Positions 26,935 through 35,574 of a DNA stretch of 64,000 bases are shown here, piece after piece. The stretch is from Pedobacter cryoconitis. GTDB lineage: Bacteria > Bacteroidota > Bacteroidia > Sphingobacteriales > Sphingobacteriaceae. The position numbers and the translations under genes are program-made. Every line of letters starts with the position of its first letter. Position 1 is the first letter of the stretch. The stretch is from assembly GCA_019352875.1 (NCBI GenBank), contig JAAAFW010000004.1, forward strand, positions 1 to 64,000. The letters run 5' to 3'. The notes beneath the pieces were generated by a model. That model did not search any database and was not told the origin of the DNA. It saw nothing but the letters and a program-made list of their open reading frames with translations.

Positions 26935-27947
26935 TGATGGAATTAGGAGTTGCATTAATTGAGACTGAAGGTCTCGTGATCGGGTATCCTTCTTCTAAAG
27001 GTAGTAGGGCAGTAGCCGGACCTCTTGATTTAACTGTTTACGGAGGAAAGTTGATTTGTTTGCTAGGACCAAATGGCAGTGGTAAATCTACTTTACTCCG
27101 TACTTTGGCGGGGCTTCAACCAGCTTCAGCTGGAAGAATTTTGCTCGATGGCCTGCCGTTAAAAACACTTAAAGCTCCGGTCATCGCAAGAAAGTTAAGT
27201 CTTGTGCTGAGTGAAAAGGTGACTGGAAGTAATCTTGACGTCTATAGCCTGATTGCTTTGGGCAGATATCCTTATAGTGGCTGGTTTGGTAAACTTAATG
27301 CAGAAGACCGGGCAATGATAGTCGGGGCGGCCGAGTTAACAGATACTACCGGATTTTTAGATAGGAAGTTGGATAGTCTGAGCGATGGCGAATGTCAGAA
27401 GGTTATGCTTGCCCGGGCAATAGCGCAGGATACTCCGGTCGTTGTTCTGGATGAGCCAACCGCCCACCTGGATCTTCCCAGCAGGTTAAAACTAATGCAG
27501 CTGCTTTATAATCTTGCCCATGAGACCGGGAAAGCGATAATAGTATCAACCCACGAACTTGACCTCGCCTTACAGGCGTCAGATCTGATCTGGCTGATGG
27601 ATGGGCGGGGAGCGCTTTATTCTGGCCTGCCTGAGCAACTTGTGCTCGATGGTGTATTTGAGAAGGCGTTCAATAGAGAAGAAATTAATTTTGACCCATA
27701 TACCGGCCATTTTACTATTCCTCGTGTATTAAAGCAGCAGATATCGCTGAATGGGGATGGACTTGCTTTAATCTGGACAAAAAAAGCATTAGAAAGGTGC
27801 GGTTACTGGGTAACAGATAGTTTTAATTCTGAATTTCATGTATCGATTGAGGTATGGAATGGCGGTCTGCGCTGGACTGTCAGTATAAGCGGGCAACCTG
27901 ATCAATATTTTAAGGATCTGCAACAATTGATGGATACGCTTGTGTAA
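26934..27947 (+). CDS. btuD: BtuD/FecE-type ABC ATPase with C-terminal extension
   Basis: The 337-residue ATPase has Walker A GPNGSGKST (residues 45-53), signature LSDGE near 145, and Walker B VVVLDEPTAHLD. After the normal ATPase end at about 250 there is an extra stretch of about 85 residues (IWTKKALERCGYWV to the C-terminus), common in Bacteroidota importers and of unknown role. ATG 26934 overlaps the permease stop by one base and is preceded by aaaggagaga, so I prefer it to the TTG at 26931. It completes the BtuFCD set. Confidence 0.86.
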   Translation: MMELGVALIETEGLVIGYPSSKGSRAVAGPLDLTVYGGKLICLLGPNGSGKSTLLRTLAGLQPASAGRILLDGLPLKTLKAPVIARKLSLVLSEKVTGSNLDVYSLIALGRYPYSGWFGKLNAEDRAMIVGAAELTDTTGFLDRKLDSLSDGECQKVMLARAIAQDTPVVVLDEPTAHLDLPSRLKLMQLLYNLAHETGKAIIVSTHELDLALQASDLIWLMDGRGALYSGLPEQLVLDGVFEKAFNREEINFDPYTGHFTIPRVLKQQISLNGDGLALIWTKKALERCGYWVTDSFNSEFHVSIEVWNGGLRWTVSISGQPDQYFKDLQQLMDTLV

Positions 27948-28006
27948 AAGAAAGAATCAGAATGTCAGGTGATTGAATGGAAGGGGTGTTTAATTCGTCT
28001 TAAAAA

Positions 28007-28036
28007 TTTGTGCCTGTACATTTTTTGTTAAATTTG
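28007..28036 (+). promoter_or_regulatory. Consensus Bacteroidota promoter
   Basis: TTTG at 28007-28010 and TAAATTTG at 28029-28036 are separated by 18 nt, the expected TTTG/TAnnTTTG arrangement. It drives the 28083 gene from about 40 nt upstream of its ATG and separates that gene from the corrinoid operon. Confidence 0.7.
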
Positions 28037-28082
28037 AATACGCGGCGAGGGATAGAACCGGCAGGGCGATAATTTTAAGTTT

Positions 28083-28868
28083 ATGGGATTATTTGATATT
28101 TTCAAAAATACAGAGGGAGAACAAGATTCGGGTTTGTCTAAAGAAACTAATGATAACGCAGCAGCTGATGCACAACGATATGAGTTCAGTCTGCAGAAAA
28201 CAGAGTCCATTTCTGCCCTGCTTCAGATTTCGCCTGAGGCAAGAGACCAACAATGGTTAAGCAAGTTACTAACTGATCTTCCTCATGCAAGCTTTCGCAG
28301 TGGTAACCCACAGATCATTGCCGGACCGGACGGCTTCCCTTATTTCCAGCTGTTCCTGCCTCAACCTGGAGAAACTTTTCAAAATTTTATTATAGATCTG
28401 ATGGTTCCGGATTTTCTGCTGGATAGGGGTTATGGAATCGTTATTAATCCTGACGGAGGACATCCGGACTGGATACTTTCTTATGGCGATCTGCTTAATT
28501 ATAAGCTTAACGGAAGCTTATTAACGCAAGACAATTCATTTAACCAGGAGAACGATGAAGAACTTACTGCTGGTGAAGAGGTGCTGATCGGACAACCATC
28601 TGAAAATATTTTGCCTTCGGCTACCAGAAAACTGCTTAAGGACTTTTTTGAATTGAACGGGGTGGAAGACCCTAAAGTCTTGTTGATGATGCGCAAAAAA
28701 GGTGAGGAAATGCAACAGGATCTCGCATTTAATATAACACCTGACAAGTTTGATTCAGAAACTACTTTCAGAAATATGATGCAGACTGTTACCTGGTATC
28801 TTCCAAGACATTATTCTGTTATAGGTTTACATGATGATGCTTTGAACAGCGGATTTATGCCGCTTTAG
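28083..28868 (+). CDS. Conserved-type cytoplasmic protein of unknown function
   Basis: I do not recognise this 261-residue acidic protein. It begins MGLFDIFKNTEGEQ, a short amphipathic start followed by a polar, Asp/Asn-rich linker (residues 8-32). A compact domain follows from about 35 to 145, with NPQIIAGPDGFPYFQLFLPQ as its most conserved-looking stretch. A helical C-terminal part runs from about 185 to 255. There is no signal peptide or membrane segment. It has its own consensus promoter and its 3' end overlaps the convergent symporter gene by 14 nt. Confidence 0.7.
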   Translation: MGLFDIFKNTEGEQDSGLSKETNDNAAADAQRYEFSLQKTESISALLQISPEARDQQWLSKLLTDLPHASFRSGNPQIIAGPDGFPYFQLFLPQPGETFQNFIIDLMVPDFLLDRGYGIVINPDGGHPDWILSYGDLLNYKLNGSLLTQDNSFNQENDEELTAGEEVLIGQPSENILPSATRKLLKDFFELNGVEDPKVLLMMRKKGEEMQQDLAFNITPDKFDSETTFRNMMQTVTWYLPRHYSVIGLHDDALNSGFMPL

Positions 28869-30075
28869 ACATCCAGTTTTTTCCTTCTGTGAACCTGCTC
28901 ACCAACATGGCTGCAACGGTATCTCCTGTGGAATTGAGTAGTGTTGCCATCGGGTCTACCAGCGTACCGATAATCATTGCGGGAGGTAATGCTTCTGGTG
29001 GGAAGCCGTATGCAGAGATCAGCAGCAATTCACCTACGTAACCTCCGTTCGGTATGCCCCCTTCCACGATACTGATTAAAACGGTCATTCCCAAGGCAAT
29101 TGCAATTGTTTCTGCATTGTCGAAACTTTTTCCGAACAAAGCAAATACAACAGCCATCTTAATAATAGAAGATATACTGGATCCGTCTTTATGTAGAGTT
29201 GCGCCTAAAGGAATCGTCACTTTTGCTATATAATCCGGAATACCTATTTTGGAGGATGCTTCCAGGTTTGCAGGTATATTAGCAATGCTGCTGCAGGTAC
29301 CTATGGCGGTTGCCGAAGGAACAATATTGTGTTTCCAATATTTTCTGAATCCCTTTACTCCTCCTGCCACAAATGCGTAAAGACTGAAGAATACTATAAA
29401 ATAAACTGCACCGGTTCCGTAATATAGACCCAGCGAATGGGCATATGTCCCGAAGAGCTGCGGCCCAAAAACCCCCACCTGGTAGGCAAAGTAGGCACCC
29501 AGGCCAACTGGCGCGAGTTTCATGATCAAAATAAATATCTGTTTGAAGACTTCATTTCCGGAATTAAGAAAACCGCTGAATGCTTTGCCGGATTCACCGG
29601 AACGCAGCGTAGCAAATCCAGTTAGGACGGAGAAAATAATCATAGCCAGCATACTCTTCCTGGATAATAGTTCGAAGAACTCCGAGGTGGTAAATAGCTG
29701 TGTAAGCTGCTCACCGAAAGGCTTCTTCACGATGTCTTCTTCGAGTGGAACAGCAGAAAGCGTTTCATGCACCGGGAATACCTTTACAGCGAAAATTGTC
29801 AAACAAGCCGAGATCAAAATTGTTGAAAGAAATACCAATGCCATTACAGCCATCATTTTACTTAGCTTTCCGGTTTCTTTGAGGTTGCCAATTGCGGATG
29901 CTATTGAAAAAAAGACCAGTGGAATTACGGCTGTGAACAGTAAATTGAGAAAGATATCACCTACTGGTTTCAATACCTGTACTTTTTCTCCAAAAAACAG
30001 ACCTGCCAGACTTCCGGCAAATATGCCGGTCATGAGCCAGATGATTCCTTTGTAGTTCTGATAAAAACTGTTCAT
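28855..30075 (-). CDS. SDF-family (dicarboxylate/amino acid:cation) symporter
   Basis: The 406-residue membrane protein belongs to the DAACS/SDF (GltPh-type) symporters. It has the hairpin HP1 region GTCSSIANIPANLE, the TM7 motif PLGATLHKDGSSI, and HP2 SIVEGGIPNGGYVGE. In TM8 the motif reads DPMATLLNSTGD: Asp374, Asn and the last Asp are conserved. Ala377 stands where acidic-substrate carriers have the Arg that holds the side-chain carboxylate (R397 in GltPh). Transport of a neutral amino acid or another substrate is therefore more likely than glutamate or aspartate. It is a single gene. Confidence 0.85.
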   Translation of the reverse strand: MNSFYQNYKGIIWLMTGIFAGSLAGLFFGEKVQVLKPVGDIFLNLLFTAVIPLVFFSIASAIGNLKETGKLSKMMAVMALVFLSTILISACLTIFAVKVFPVHETLSAVPLEEDIVKKPFGEQLTQLFTTSEFFELLSRKSMLAMIIFSVLTGFATLRSGESGKAFSGFLNSGNEVFKQIFILIMKLAPVGLGAYFAYQVGVFGPQLFGTYAHSLGLYYGTGAVYFIVFFSLYAFVAGGVKGFRKYWKHNIVPSATAIGTCSSIANIPANLEASSKIGIPDYIAKVTIPLGATLHKDGSSISSIIKMAVVFALFGKSFDNAETIAIALGMTVLISIVEGGIPNGGYVGELLLISAYGFPPEALPPAMIIGTLVDPMATLLNSTGDTVAAMLVSRFTEGKNWMSKAA

Positions 30076-30179
30076 ATAGCTAATATATACTTTAATGTTT
30101 AATTGTATATTTTAAATATAAAGAGGCAGGGCTGGGTAAATATTTTTAATTTCGCCTAATTGTATTTATACCTGTTAAG

Positions 30180-31595
30180 ATGAAAAGACGATCCTTTGTA
30201 AAAAAAACCGGACTCCTTGCTGCTGCGCTTTATTCGAATAAATTATTTGGCTTTACTATGGAGGAGGAATTTCCCGTCGTCAGGAAAATACCTGCACAAA
30301 GGCGTTTTGTTTCAAAGGCAGTTGATAATACAGTAGCCGAATTTTCTTCCAAAGTTAAGAATAAGGAATATGTATGGCTGTTCAATAACTGTTTCCCAAA
30401 CACGCTGGATACTGCAGTTACGCTGCATGCAGGACCTAAGCCTGAAACTTTTGTGAGTGCAATTGAGCCTGATGCGATGTGGCTTAGAGACAGCACCGGT
30501 CAGGTATGGAACTATCTTTCCCTGCTGAGAAGAGATAAGCCTTTGAAAGATCTAGTGGCTGGAGTAATCAATCGCCAGGTAAAGTATGTGATGAAAGATC
30601 CTTATGCAAGTTCTTTTTACGATGACCCTGCCAGAATCAGTGAATGGAAAGATGATCTGACCACTATGCTTCCTGGTATACATGAGCGTAAATGGGAGTT
30701 AGATTCGTTATGCGCGCCGATAAGGTTGGCTTACAGATATTGGCAGCAAACTAAAGATACCAGCTTATTTGATACGGAATGGCAAGATGCTGTCAAACTT
30801 ATTCTTAAGACCTTTAAGGAGCAACAGCGTAAGGATAATGATGGACCATATCATTTTCAACGTAACTCTGCCTGGGCAACCGACAGTCTGCCAATGCAGG
30901 GATTCGGTTATCCTGTAAAGCCGGTTGGGTTGATATGTTCGGCATTCAGACCTAGTGAGGACGCAACTACTTTCTCTTTTCATATTCCTTCCAATTTCTT
31001 TGCGCTGGTTAGTATGAGGCAGGCCGCAGAACTGTTCCGTGCGGTTAAGGCTGACGAAGCAACTGCAAAGGAGATGGATGAACTGGCAATGGAGATCCGA
31101 ACGGCCCTCCAGAAATATGCAATTATTGAACATGAAGTATATGGGAAGGTTTTTGCCTACGAGATTAATGGGATGGGAAGTTTCAATCTCATGGATGATG
31201 CAAATTTACCTGGCCTGCTTGGGTTGCCGTATCTTGGTGCGATTTCCGTAACTGACCCGGTATATCAGAATACACGCAAAATGGTGTTGTCTAAAGACAA
31301 TCCATTTTTTTACCAGGGAAAGGAAACAGAAGGATTGGGCGGACCCCATATAGGGAAAGATATGATCTGGCCGATGAGCATAATTGTCCGTGCACTGACC
31401 TCAACTGATGACGAGGAAATTGGTAAATGCCTGCAGATCTTAAAAAAATCACATGCCGGAACCGGATTCATGCATGAATCCTTCCAAAAAGATAATTTTA
31501 GCCAGTTTACCAGGAATGCTTTTCCATGGGTGAATTCTCTGTTTGGAGAATTACTTTGGAAAACTTATCAGGAAAGGCCTCATTTGCTGGTTTAA
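30180..31595 (+). CDS. GH125 exo-alpha-1,6-mannosidase
   Basis: This 471-residue protein matches glycoside hydrolase family 125, inverting metal-independent enzymes that remove alpha-1,6-linked mannose from N-glycans or yeast mannan. It begins MKRRSFVKKTGLLAAALYS, a Tat-like twin-arginine signal, so it is exported folded. The catalytic (alpha/alpha)6 barrel shows EPDAMWLRDSTGQVW (about residue 95), CSAFRPSEDATTFSFHIPSN and GGPHIGKDMIWPMS. No other glycan genes or SusCD pair are nearby, so it is a stand-alone enzyme here. Confidence 0.88.
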   Translation: MKRRSFVKKTGLLAAALYSNKLFGFTMEEEFPVVRKIPAQRRFVSKAVDNTVAEFSSKVKNKEYVWLFNNCFPNTLDTAVTLHAGPKPETFVSAIEPDAMWLRDSTGQVWNYLSLLRRDKPLKDLVAGVINRQVKYVMKDPYASSFYDDPARISEWKDDLTTMLPGIHERKWELDSLCAPIRLAYRYWQQTKDTSLFDTEWQDAVKLILKTFKEQQRKDNDGPYHFQRNSAWATDSLPMQGFGYPVKPVGLICSAFRPSEDATTFSFHIPSNFFALVSMRQAAELFRAVKADEATAKEMDELAMEIRTALQKYAIIEHEVYGKVFAYEINGMGSFNLMDDANLPGLLGLPYLGAISVTDPVYQNTRKMVLSKDNPFFYQGKETEGLGGPHIGKDMIWPMSIIVRALTSTDDEEIGKCLQILKKSHAGTGFMHESFQKDNFSQFTRNAFPWVNSLFGELLWKTYQERPHLLV

Positions 31596-31670
31596 GGCTG
31601 GTCTATCATAAATAATGTCATATAAATGAAATTATACCAACTGTTAACATTAACTTAACATTAGGTTTTC

Positions 31671-31681
31671 ATCTTTGTAAT
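31671..31681 (+). promoter_or_regulatory. -7 element placed against a start codon
   Basis: ATCTTTG at 31671-31677 (one mismatch to TAnnTTTG) ends only 4 nt before the ATG at 31682. Transcription would start at or within a few bases of that ATG, giving a leaderless or nearly leaderless mRNA. Confidence 0.4.
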
Positions 31682-31891
31682 ATGTTCTTACCGATGCTCG
31701 CTGCCACTTTTTATTTATTTGCTATTATAGCTGCATTTAAAATGGATACGCCTTTAAAAGGTTTCTTATTTATTCTCGCCGTTGCCGGAGTAAGCGGGAT
31801 TTTATATCTCTTTATTTTATTTCCTGGTATTTCCGGACTAGCAGTTGCGCTAATGCTTGCTGCCTTTATTCTACGTCAGAAAAGAAAATAA
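31682..31891 (+). CDS. Small two-helix membrane protein
   Basis: This 69-residue protein has two clear hydrophobic helices (about residues 3-20 and 27-62, the latter possibly split in two) with a short polar link FKMDTPLKG and a basic tail RQKRK. It resembles small DUF1328-like membrane proteins only in general character. I do not assign a family. It has a good downstream hairpin and a promoter-like sequence just before the start, which supports a real gene. Confidence 0.6.
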   Translation: MFLPMLAATFYLFAIIAAFKMDTPLKGFLFILAVAGVSGILYLFILFPGISGLAVALMLAAFILRQKRK

Positions 31892-31893
31892 AA

Positions 31894-31923
31894 AAACCAC
31901 CCGGCTTTTGGCGCGGATGGTTT
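31894..31923. terminator. Terminator after the small membrane protein gene
   Basis: aaaccacccg (31894-31903) pairs with cggatggttt (31914-31923) with a single G-T pair, flanked by A and T runs. It can also end the convergent DUF4397 gene. Confidence 0.75.
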
Positions 31924-31941
31924 CATTGTGTGGGCAATTTC

Positions 31942-32649
31942 TTACATGGCTTTGTTTGCCTTGATTTCTATTTTCTTATTGGTTTCAGTCGTATTTAACA
32001 GGCCTTTTGCCCAGAATGTATAAAATCTTCCAGAAGTCAACTTGACGTTGTCAAGTGTGGCTACATCCGCCCCGGTAGCTTTGTTTTTCAGCGTCAGCTT
32101 GTGATTGGCTTCAACTTTGATGTTTTTAAATGGAGTTGCCAATTTATACGGACGGGTAAAGTTAGTTGTATCGGCATCCACTACAAGAGTTAATTCAGGC
32201 GCATCCGGTGAGAGATTAATGAACCGGACTTTTGCAGAACCGTCAGCAGGCTTCGTATACTCATCTTCAGTAACTACATATGCCAGTGAGTCGAGGTTTT
32301 CGATTACATACAGGGAGTAATACATTCCCGCATTCAACTTAATGTTCTTCTCATACCATACGTCTGTCTTTCCGCCAACTTTAACTGTAGCTTTTCTTGC
32401 TCCGGGAAACACACGCTGATAATCTATCTGAGACCCGAAATTAAATTCAGCATTATTTACCCGCTGATTATCCAGGTAAAAATCTATGGCACTTGCTTTT
32501 GGGGCTGCATTAACAATAGTAAGTGCTGCGATTTCCACAGGCTCTGGTGAATCTAATTTACAGGAAGAAAGTGTAATGGTTAATCCCAGTACCGAGAGGG
32601 CGGCAAGCTTAAGTGTGTTCTTTGAAAAGGTAAATGGTTTTAAACTCAT
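31942..32649 (-). CDS. DUF4397 lipoprotein
   Basis: The 235-residue protein has a lipoprotein signal (LTITLSSCKLDS) and two DUF4397-type beta repeats. The first starts ALTIVNAAPKASAIDFYLDN and the second KVRFINLSPDAPELTLVVD. DUF4397 domains occur in surface-exposed proteins of Bacteroidota and Firmicutes with no proven role. I start at ATG 32649; the only upstream start would be a TTG three codons earlier. The gene is divergent from the sigma factor gene. Confidence 0.85.
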   Translation of the reverse strand: MSLKPFTFSKNTLKLAALSVLGLTITLSSCKLDSPEPVEIAALTIVNAAPKASAIDFYLDNQRVNNAEFNFGSQIDYQRVFPGARKATVKVGGKTDVWYEKNIKLNAGMYYSLYVIENLDSLAYVVTEDEYTKPADGSAKVRFINLSPDAPELTLVVDADTTNFTRPYKLATPFKNIKVEANHKLTLKNKATGADVATLDNVKLTSGRFYTFWAKGLLNTTETNKKIEIKANKAM

Positions 32650-32710
32650 GATCGTCAAATTTTTGGGTTATTAAAATCTATTTGTTGGGTAAAACGCAGG
32701 CTGCCAGTCG

Positions 32711-32769
32711 AACGCTACACTTTTTTAGGTATTTTTGTAAAATAAATTTATATACATCCTTGTAGCGTT
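32711..32769 (+). promoter_or_regulatory. Sigma-gene promoter flanked by inverted repeats
   Basis: TATTTTTG at 32730-32737 matches the -7 consensus. Perfect 9-bp inverted arms flank it: AACGCTACA at 32711-32719 and TGTAGCGTT at 32761-32769, with centres 50 bp apart, close to five helical turns. The arms could be a looped operator or sites for divergent control of the DUF4397 gene. Confidence 0.5.
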
Positions 32770-32879
32770 TGAGCAACGACATGCGTTTTTAACTTTAATC
32801 CGCTTTGGAAGACCGCAGTTGCCAGAGAATTTAACGGAATACGATCAGACCCAACAAGAAATAGATACGCTAAAACTAC

Positions 32880-33443
32880 GTGAGTAATAAGAATTCGGTG
32901 TTCCAGGAGATTATAGTGGGGCTTAGTACGCGTGATGAACGCATACAAGAACGCGTTTATGCCCAATTCTGGGGGTACCTGATGGGTATTTCAACACGGT
33001 ATTTTAAAGACAGAAATATAGCACGAGAAGTTGTAAATGACAGCTTTATGAAGGCATTCCGGACGATGTATGATTTTCGTCATGATGCGGGACCGGAGGA
33101 GTTTCAAAAAATGTTCCGCTCCTGGTTAGCTAAAATTACCGTTAGAACTGCTCTCGATAAATTGCGAGCCAATAAAACTATTCTGAATTATGTTGAAGAA
33201 TATGAAGAGCAATCGATTACCTATGTAGGAGTTGACCAGGAACTTCATGTTCAGGATATTTTGAAACTACTTTATGAACTACCCGAAATACAGCGTGCTG
33301 TATTTAATCTCTATGAAATCGAGGGGTACAGTCATGACGAAATAGCGGTTATGCTTACAATTCCCGCGAGCTCGAGCCGGACTTACCTGTCAAGGGCGAA
33401 AAACAAATTGAGGGAACTGTATAAAAACACATTAATAAACTGA
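32880..33443 (+). CDS. ECF-like sigma-70 family factor
   Basis: The 187-residue protein has region 2 (YLMGISTRYFKDRNIAREVV then DSFMKAFRTMYDF, residues 33-65) and region 4 (LPEIQRAVFNLYEIEGYSHD and IPASSSRTYLSRAKNKLREL, about 130-180). These place it in the extracytoplasmic-function sigma group common in Bacteroidota. It starts with GTG at 32880. The downstream membrane-anchored gene, 46 nt away, is probably its anti-sigma or sensor partner. The regulon is unknown, but autoregulation is likely. Confidence 0.88.
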   Translation: MSNKNSVFQEIIVGLSTRDERIQERVYAQFWGYLMGISTRYFKDRNIAREVVNDSFMKAFRTMYDFRHDAGPEEFQKMFRSWLAKITVRTALDKLRANKTILNYVEEYEEQSITYVGVDQELHVQDILKLLYELPEIQRAVFNLYEIEGYSHDEIAVMLTIPASSSRTYLSRAKNKLRELYKNTLIN

Positions 33444-33489
33444 TAAGTATTTCATACGGTGCGCTGTAGAATACAAAATGATATGGGCT

Positions 33490-34770
33490 ATGAAAGAAGC
33501 TGACAAAGAACTGATCAAAGAAATTAGTAATCTTTTCGAAGATTACGAGGAGGAGTACGTACCGGGGGAATGGGAGAAATTTCAGGCAGTTCAAAAGCCT
33601 TCGAAATTTATTTTCCCGCTGTGGATGAAAGTTGCTGCTATGCTGGCAGTGATTGCTGCGGCTGCAATTCTTTTCCGTCCATCTTTCAATGCAGAAAAAA
33701 ACCAAAAATATAGTTCAGAAAAAATAGAGAATAAATTAGCTCCTGCGTCCGATCAACCTAACGCAGTAGAAAAAGTTAAAGAGAAACCAGAGGAATACGC
33801 AGTACAGCGTACTCCTGAAAGAGAAATTGCAAGAGAGAAAGACAAAATTTATAAATCTGAGATGACTGTCGCAGAAATACGTCCTTCAAGTTGGAGTGCT
33901 GCAGGTGTTAATGCTCCGCCGGGTAAGGATAGTATTGAAAGTGGTGCTAAACCTAAGCAGGAGCAGGTTTATGTACAGAATATACCTATTGAAAGAACCC
34001 CGGAGGAAGTTCCTCCTGCAAAAGTGGTTCCAGAACAGTTACAGAAGCAAAAAACTGACCGGACACTTGATTTCCTGATGTCTGAAAGTCAAAAACAGGT
34101 ACGTGTAGCTAAAAATGAACGGAAAACATCTAAATGGGACTTTGGCCTGGAAGTGATGCCTACCGCCACAAATTCTGCAGTGAATGTTGGTGCTGGATTA
34201 ACAACCGCTTATGAATTATCTGATGAGTTTTCATTGAGTTCAGGGATTTCTCTGCTGAACTTGCAATCCGGTACGGTGATCAAGCCGGATCCAAACGCAG
34301 CGCCGAACTCTTTTGGTGGAGGCGGTGATTTTTCTGAACAGAAGCGACTTGACGGCACAAGCGCCTCTATAAGGGCTATAGACATTCCGCTGGCCCTGGT
34401 TTATAAACTAAATAAGAATTTTTATACGAGTGCCGGATTTTCTTATGTAAATGTAGTTAGCGAACGGAGAAGTAATAATTTTGTTCAGAATTCATTGGTA
34501 CAACGCTCAAGCAAGGACCCTGCGACCGGTACGGAATATTTGACCGCGGCGATGTCAGTAGAAAAAACTCAGGAACCAGAACCAGTGACGCCATTAAAAG
34601 GTAATAGTTATATGGGAGGTTTCTTTAATTTCTCTATTGGAAGGCGCCAGCAGATTTTCCAAAAGTATGATATATTGGTGGAGCCTTTTATTAAAGTGCC
34701 TGTAGGGCGTCTTTCCAGAGAAGATGTTCAGTTAATGAACAGCGGAATCAAGTTGCAGTTTGCCTTTTAA
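33490..34770 (+). CDS. Membrane-anchored putative anti-sigma protein with beta-barrel C-terminus
   Basis: The 426-residue protein combines three parts. An acidic N-terminal cytosolic segment (residues 1-40, with DYEEEYVPGEWEKFQ) is followed by one membrane helix (about 42-62, KVAAMLAVIAAAAILF), then a Lys/Glu/Pro-rich linker to about 215. A C-terminal all-beta domain ends in LQFAF, with strand pattern and terminal Phe like outer-membrane barrels. Placed after a sigma gene, it is likely the anti-sigma factor. If the C-terminal part does insert in the outer membrane, one chain would span the whole envelope. ATG 33478 is an alternative start. Confidence 0.7.
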   Translation: MKEADKELIKEISNLFEDYEEEYVPGEWEKFQAVQKPSKFIFPLWMKVAAMLAVIAAAAILFRPSFNAEKNQKYSSEKIENKLAPASDQPNAVEKVKEKPEEYAVQRTPEREIAREKDKIYKSEMTVAEIRPSSWSAAGVNAPPGKDSIESGAKPKQEQVYVQNIPIERTPEEVPPAKVVPEQLQKQKTDRTLDFLMSESQKQVRVAKNERKTSKWDFGLEVMPTATNSAVNVGAGLTTAYELSDEFSLSSGISLLNLQSGTVIKPDPNAAPNSFGGGGDFSEQKRLDGTSASIRAIDIPLALVYKLNKNFYTSAGFSYVNVVSERRSNNFVQNSLVQRSSKDPATGTEYLTAAMSVEKTQEPEPVTPLKGNSYMGGFFNFSIGRRQQIFQKYDILVEPFIKVPVGRLSREDVQLMNSGIKLQFAF

Positions 34771-34857
34771 AATTAAAAGTTACCGGCTGAAAATTAGGTA
34801 AGTATCATTGAATTGTCTGAATTCAAATTCTACATCCTGTTTTATTTTTATTTATCA

Positions 34858-34865
34858 TACTTTTG
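34858..34865 (+). promoter_or_regulatory. -7 element of the TetR gene
   Basis: TACTTTTG fits TAnnTTTG exactly and lies 39 nt before the TetR ATG. No clear -33 TTTG is seen upstream. Confidence 0.45.
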
Positions 34866-34904
34866 GACTGTTATCGATTTTCGGTCTAATCTATCTATTT
34901 ATTT

Positions 34905-35510
34905 ATGGAAAAAGATGAGCTTGTTATCAGAGAGATTTTGGCGGGAGCAAAGAAGTTATTTGGAAAACATGGGTTAAAAAAAACCACCATGGAGGAAATA
35001 GCGTCGGCTGCCGGTAAGGGGAAGAGTACGCTCTATTATTATTTTCCGAGTAAGGTGGAGATTTTCGAGGCTGTTGTGGAAGACGAGATGAAAAATGTAG
35101 TCAGACGCATTCGTGAAGCGGTGAATAACGCATTTACAGCTAAAGGTAAACTAAAAGCATTCTTGCATTCCCAAATTACTTCCATTATAGGCTTCCACAG
35201 TTTTAGGGAGGTTCTTTTTGAGGAAATGATGGACAGTATGAGGATGTTGATCTGCATAAAATCCAGATATGAACAAATACAGCTGGATATGATCAGGGAA
35301 ATTTTACTTGGTGGCTGCCAGTCGGGGGAATTCCGCGATATAACACCGGAAAGAATGCAAAAAATGTCATTTGTAATGGTTACAGCATTCCGGGGGTTAC
35401 ATTTTCCTTTGACGATTGAGCTATCTGAAAGTCAGACACAGGAATATTTTGAAGAGATGATCGATATGCTGATCGAAGGGATTGGCAGCGAGGAGTTGAG
35501 GAAAGTCTGA
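34905..35510 (+). CDS. TetR/AcrR-family regulator
   Basis: This 201-residue protein has the TetR helix-turn-helix in residues 10-55: AKKLFGKHGLKKTTMEEIAS then GKGKSTLYYYFPSKVEIFEA. The C-terminal ligand-binding domain has several helices and little motif content. Its neighbour is the spt gene 284 bp downstream, and a 22-bp palindrome between them is a plausible target. Control of sphingolipid synthesis by a lipid ligand is a reasonable but untested idea. Confidence 0.87.
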   Translation: MEKDELVIREILAGAKKLFGKHGLKKTTMEEIASAAGKGKSTLYYYFPSKVEIFEAVVEDEMKNVVRRIREAVNNAFTAKGKLKAFLHSQITSIIGFHSFREVLFEEMMDSMRMLICIKSRYEQIQLDMIREILLGGCQSGEFRDITPERMQKMSFVMVTAFRGLHFPLTIELSESQTQEYFEEMIDMLIEGIGSEELRKV

Positions 35511-35574
35511 TTTAGCTTTTGAGTCTGATTTAACTTTTCGGACTTGAAATAGTAAGCTGTAACAGAAATAACGA

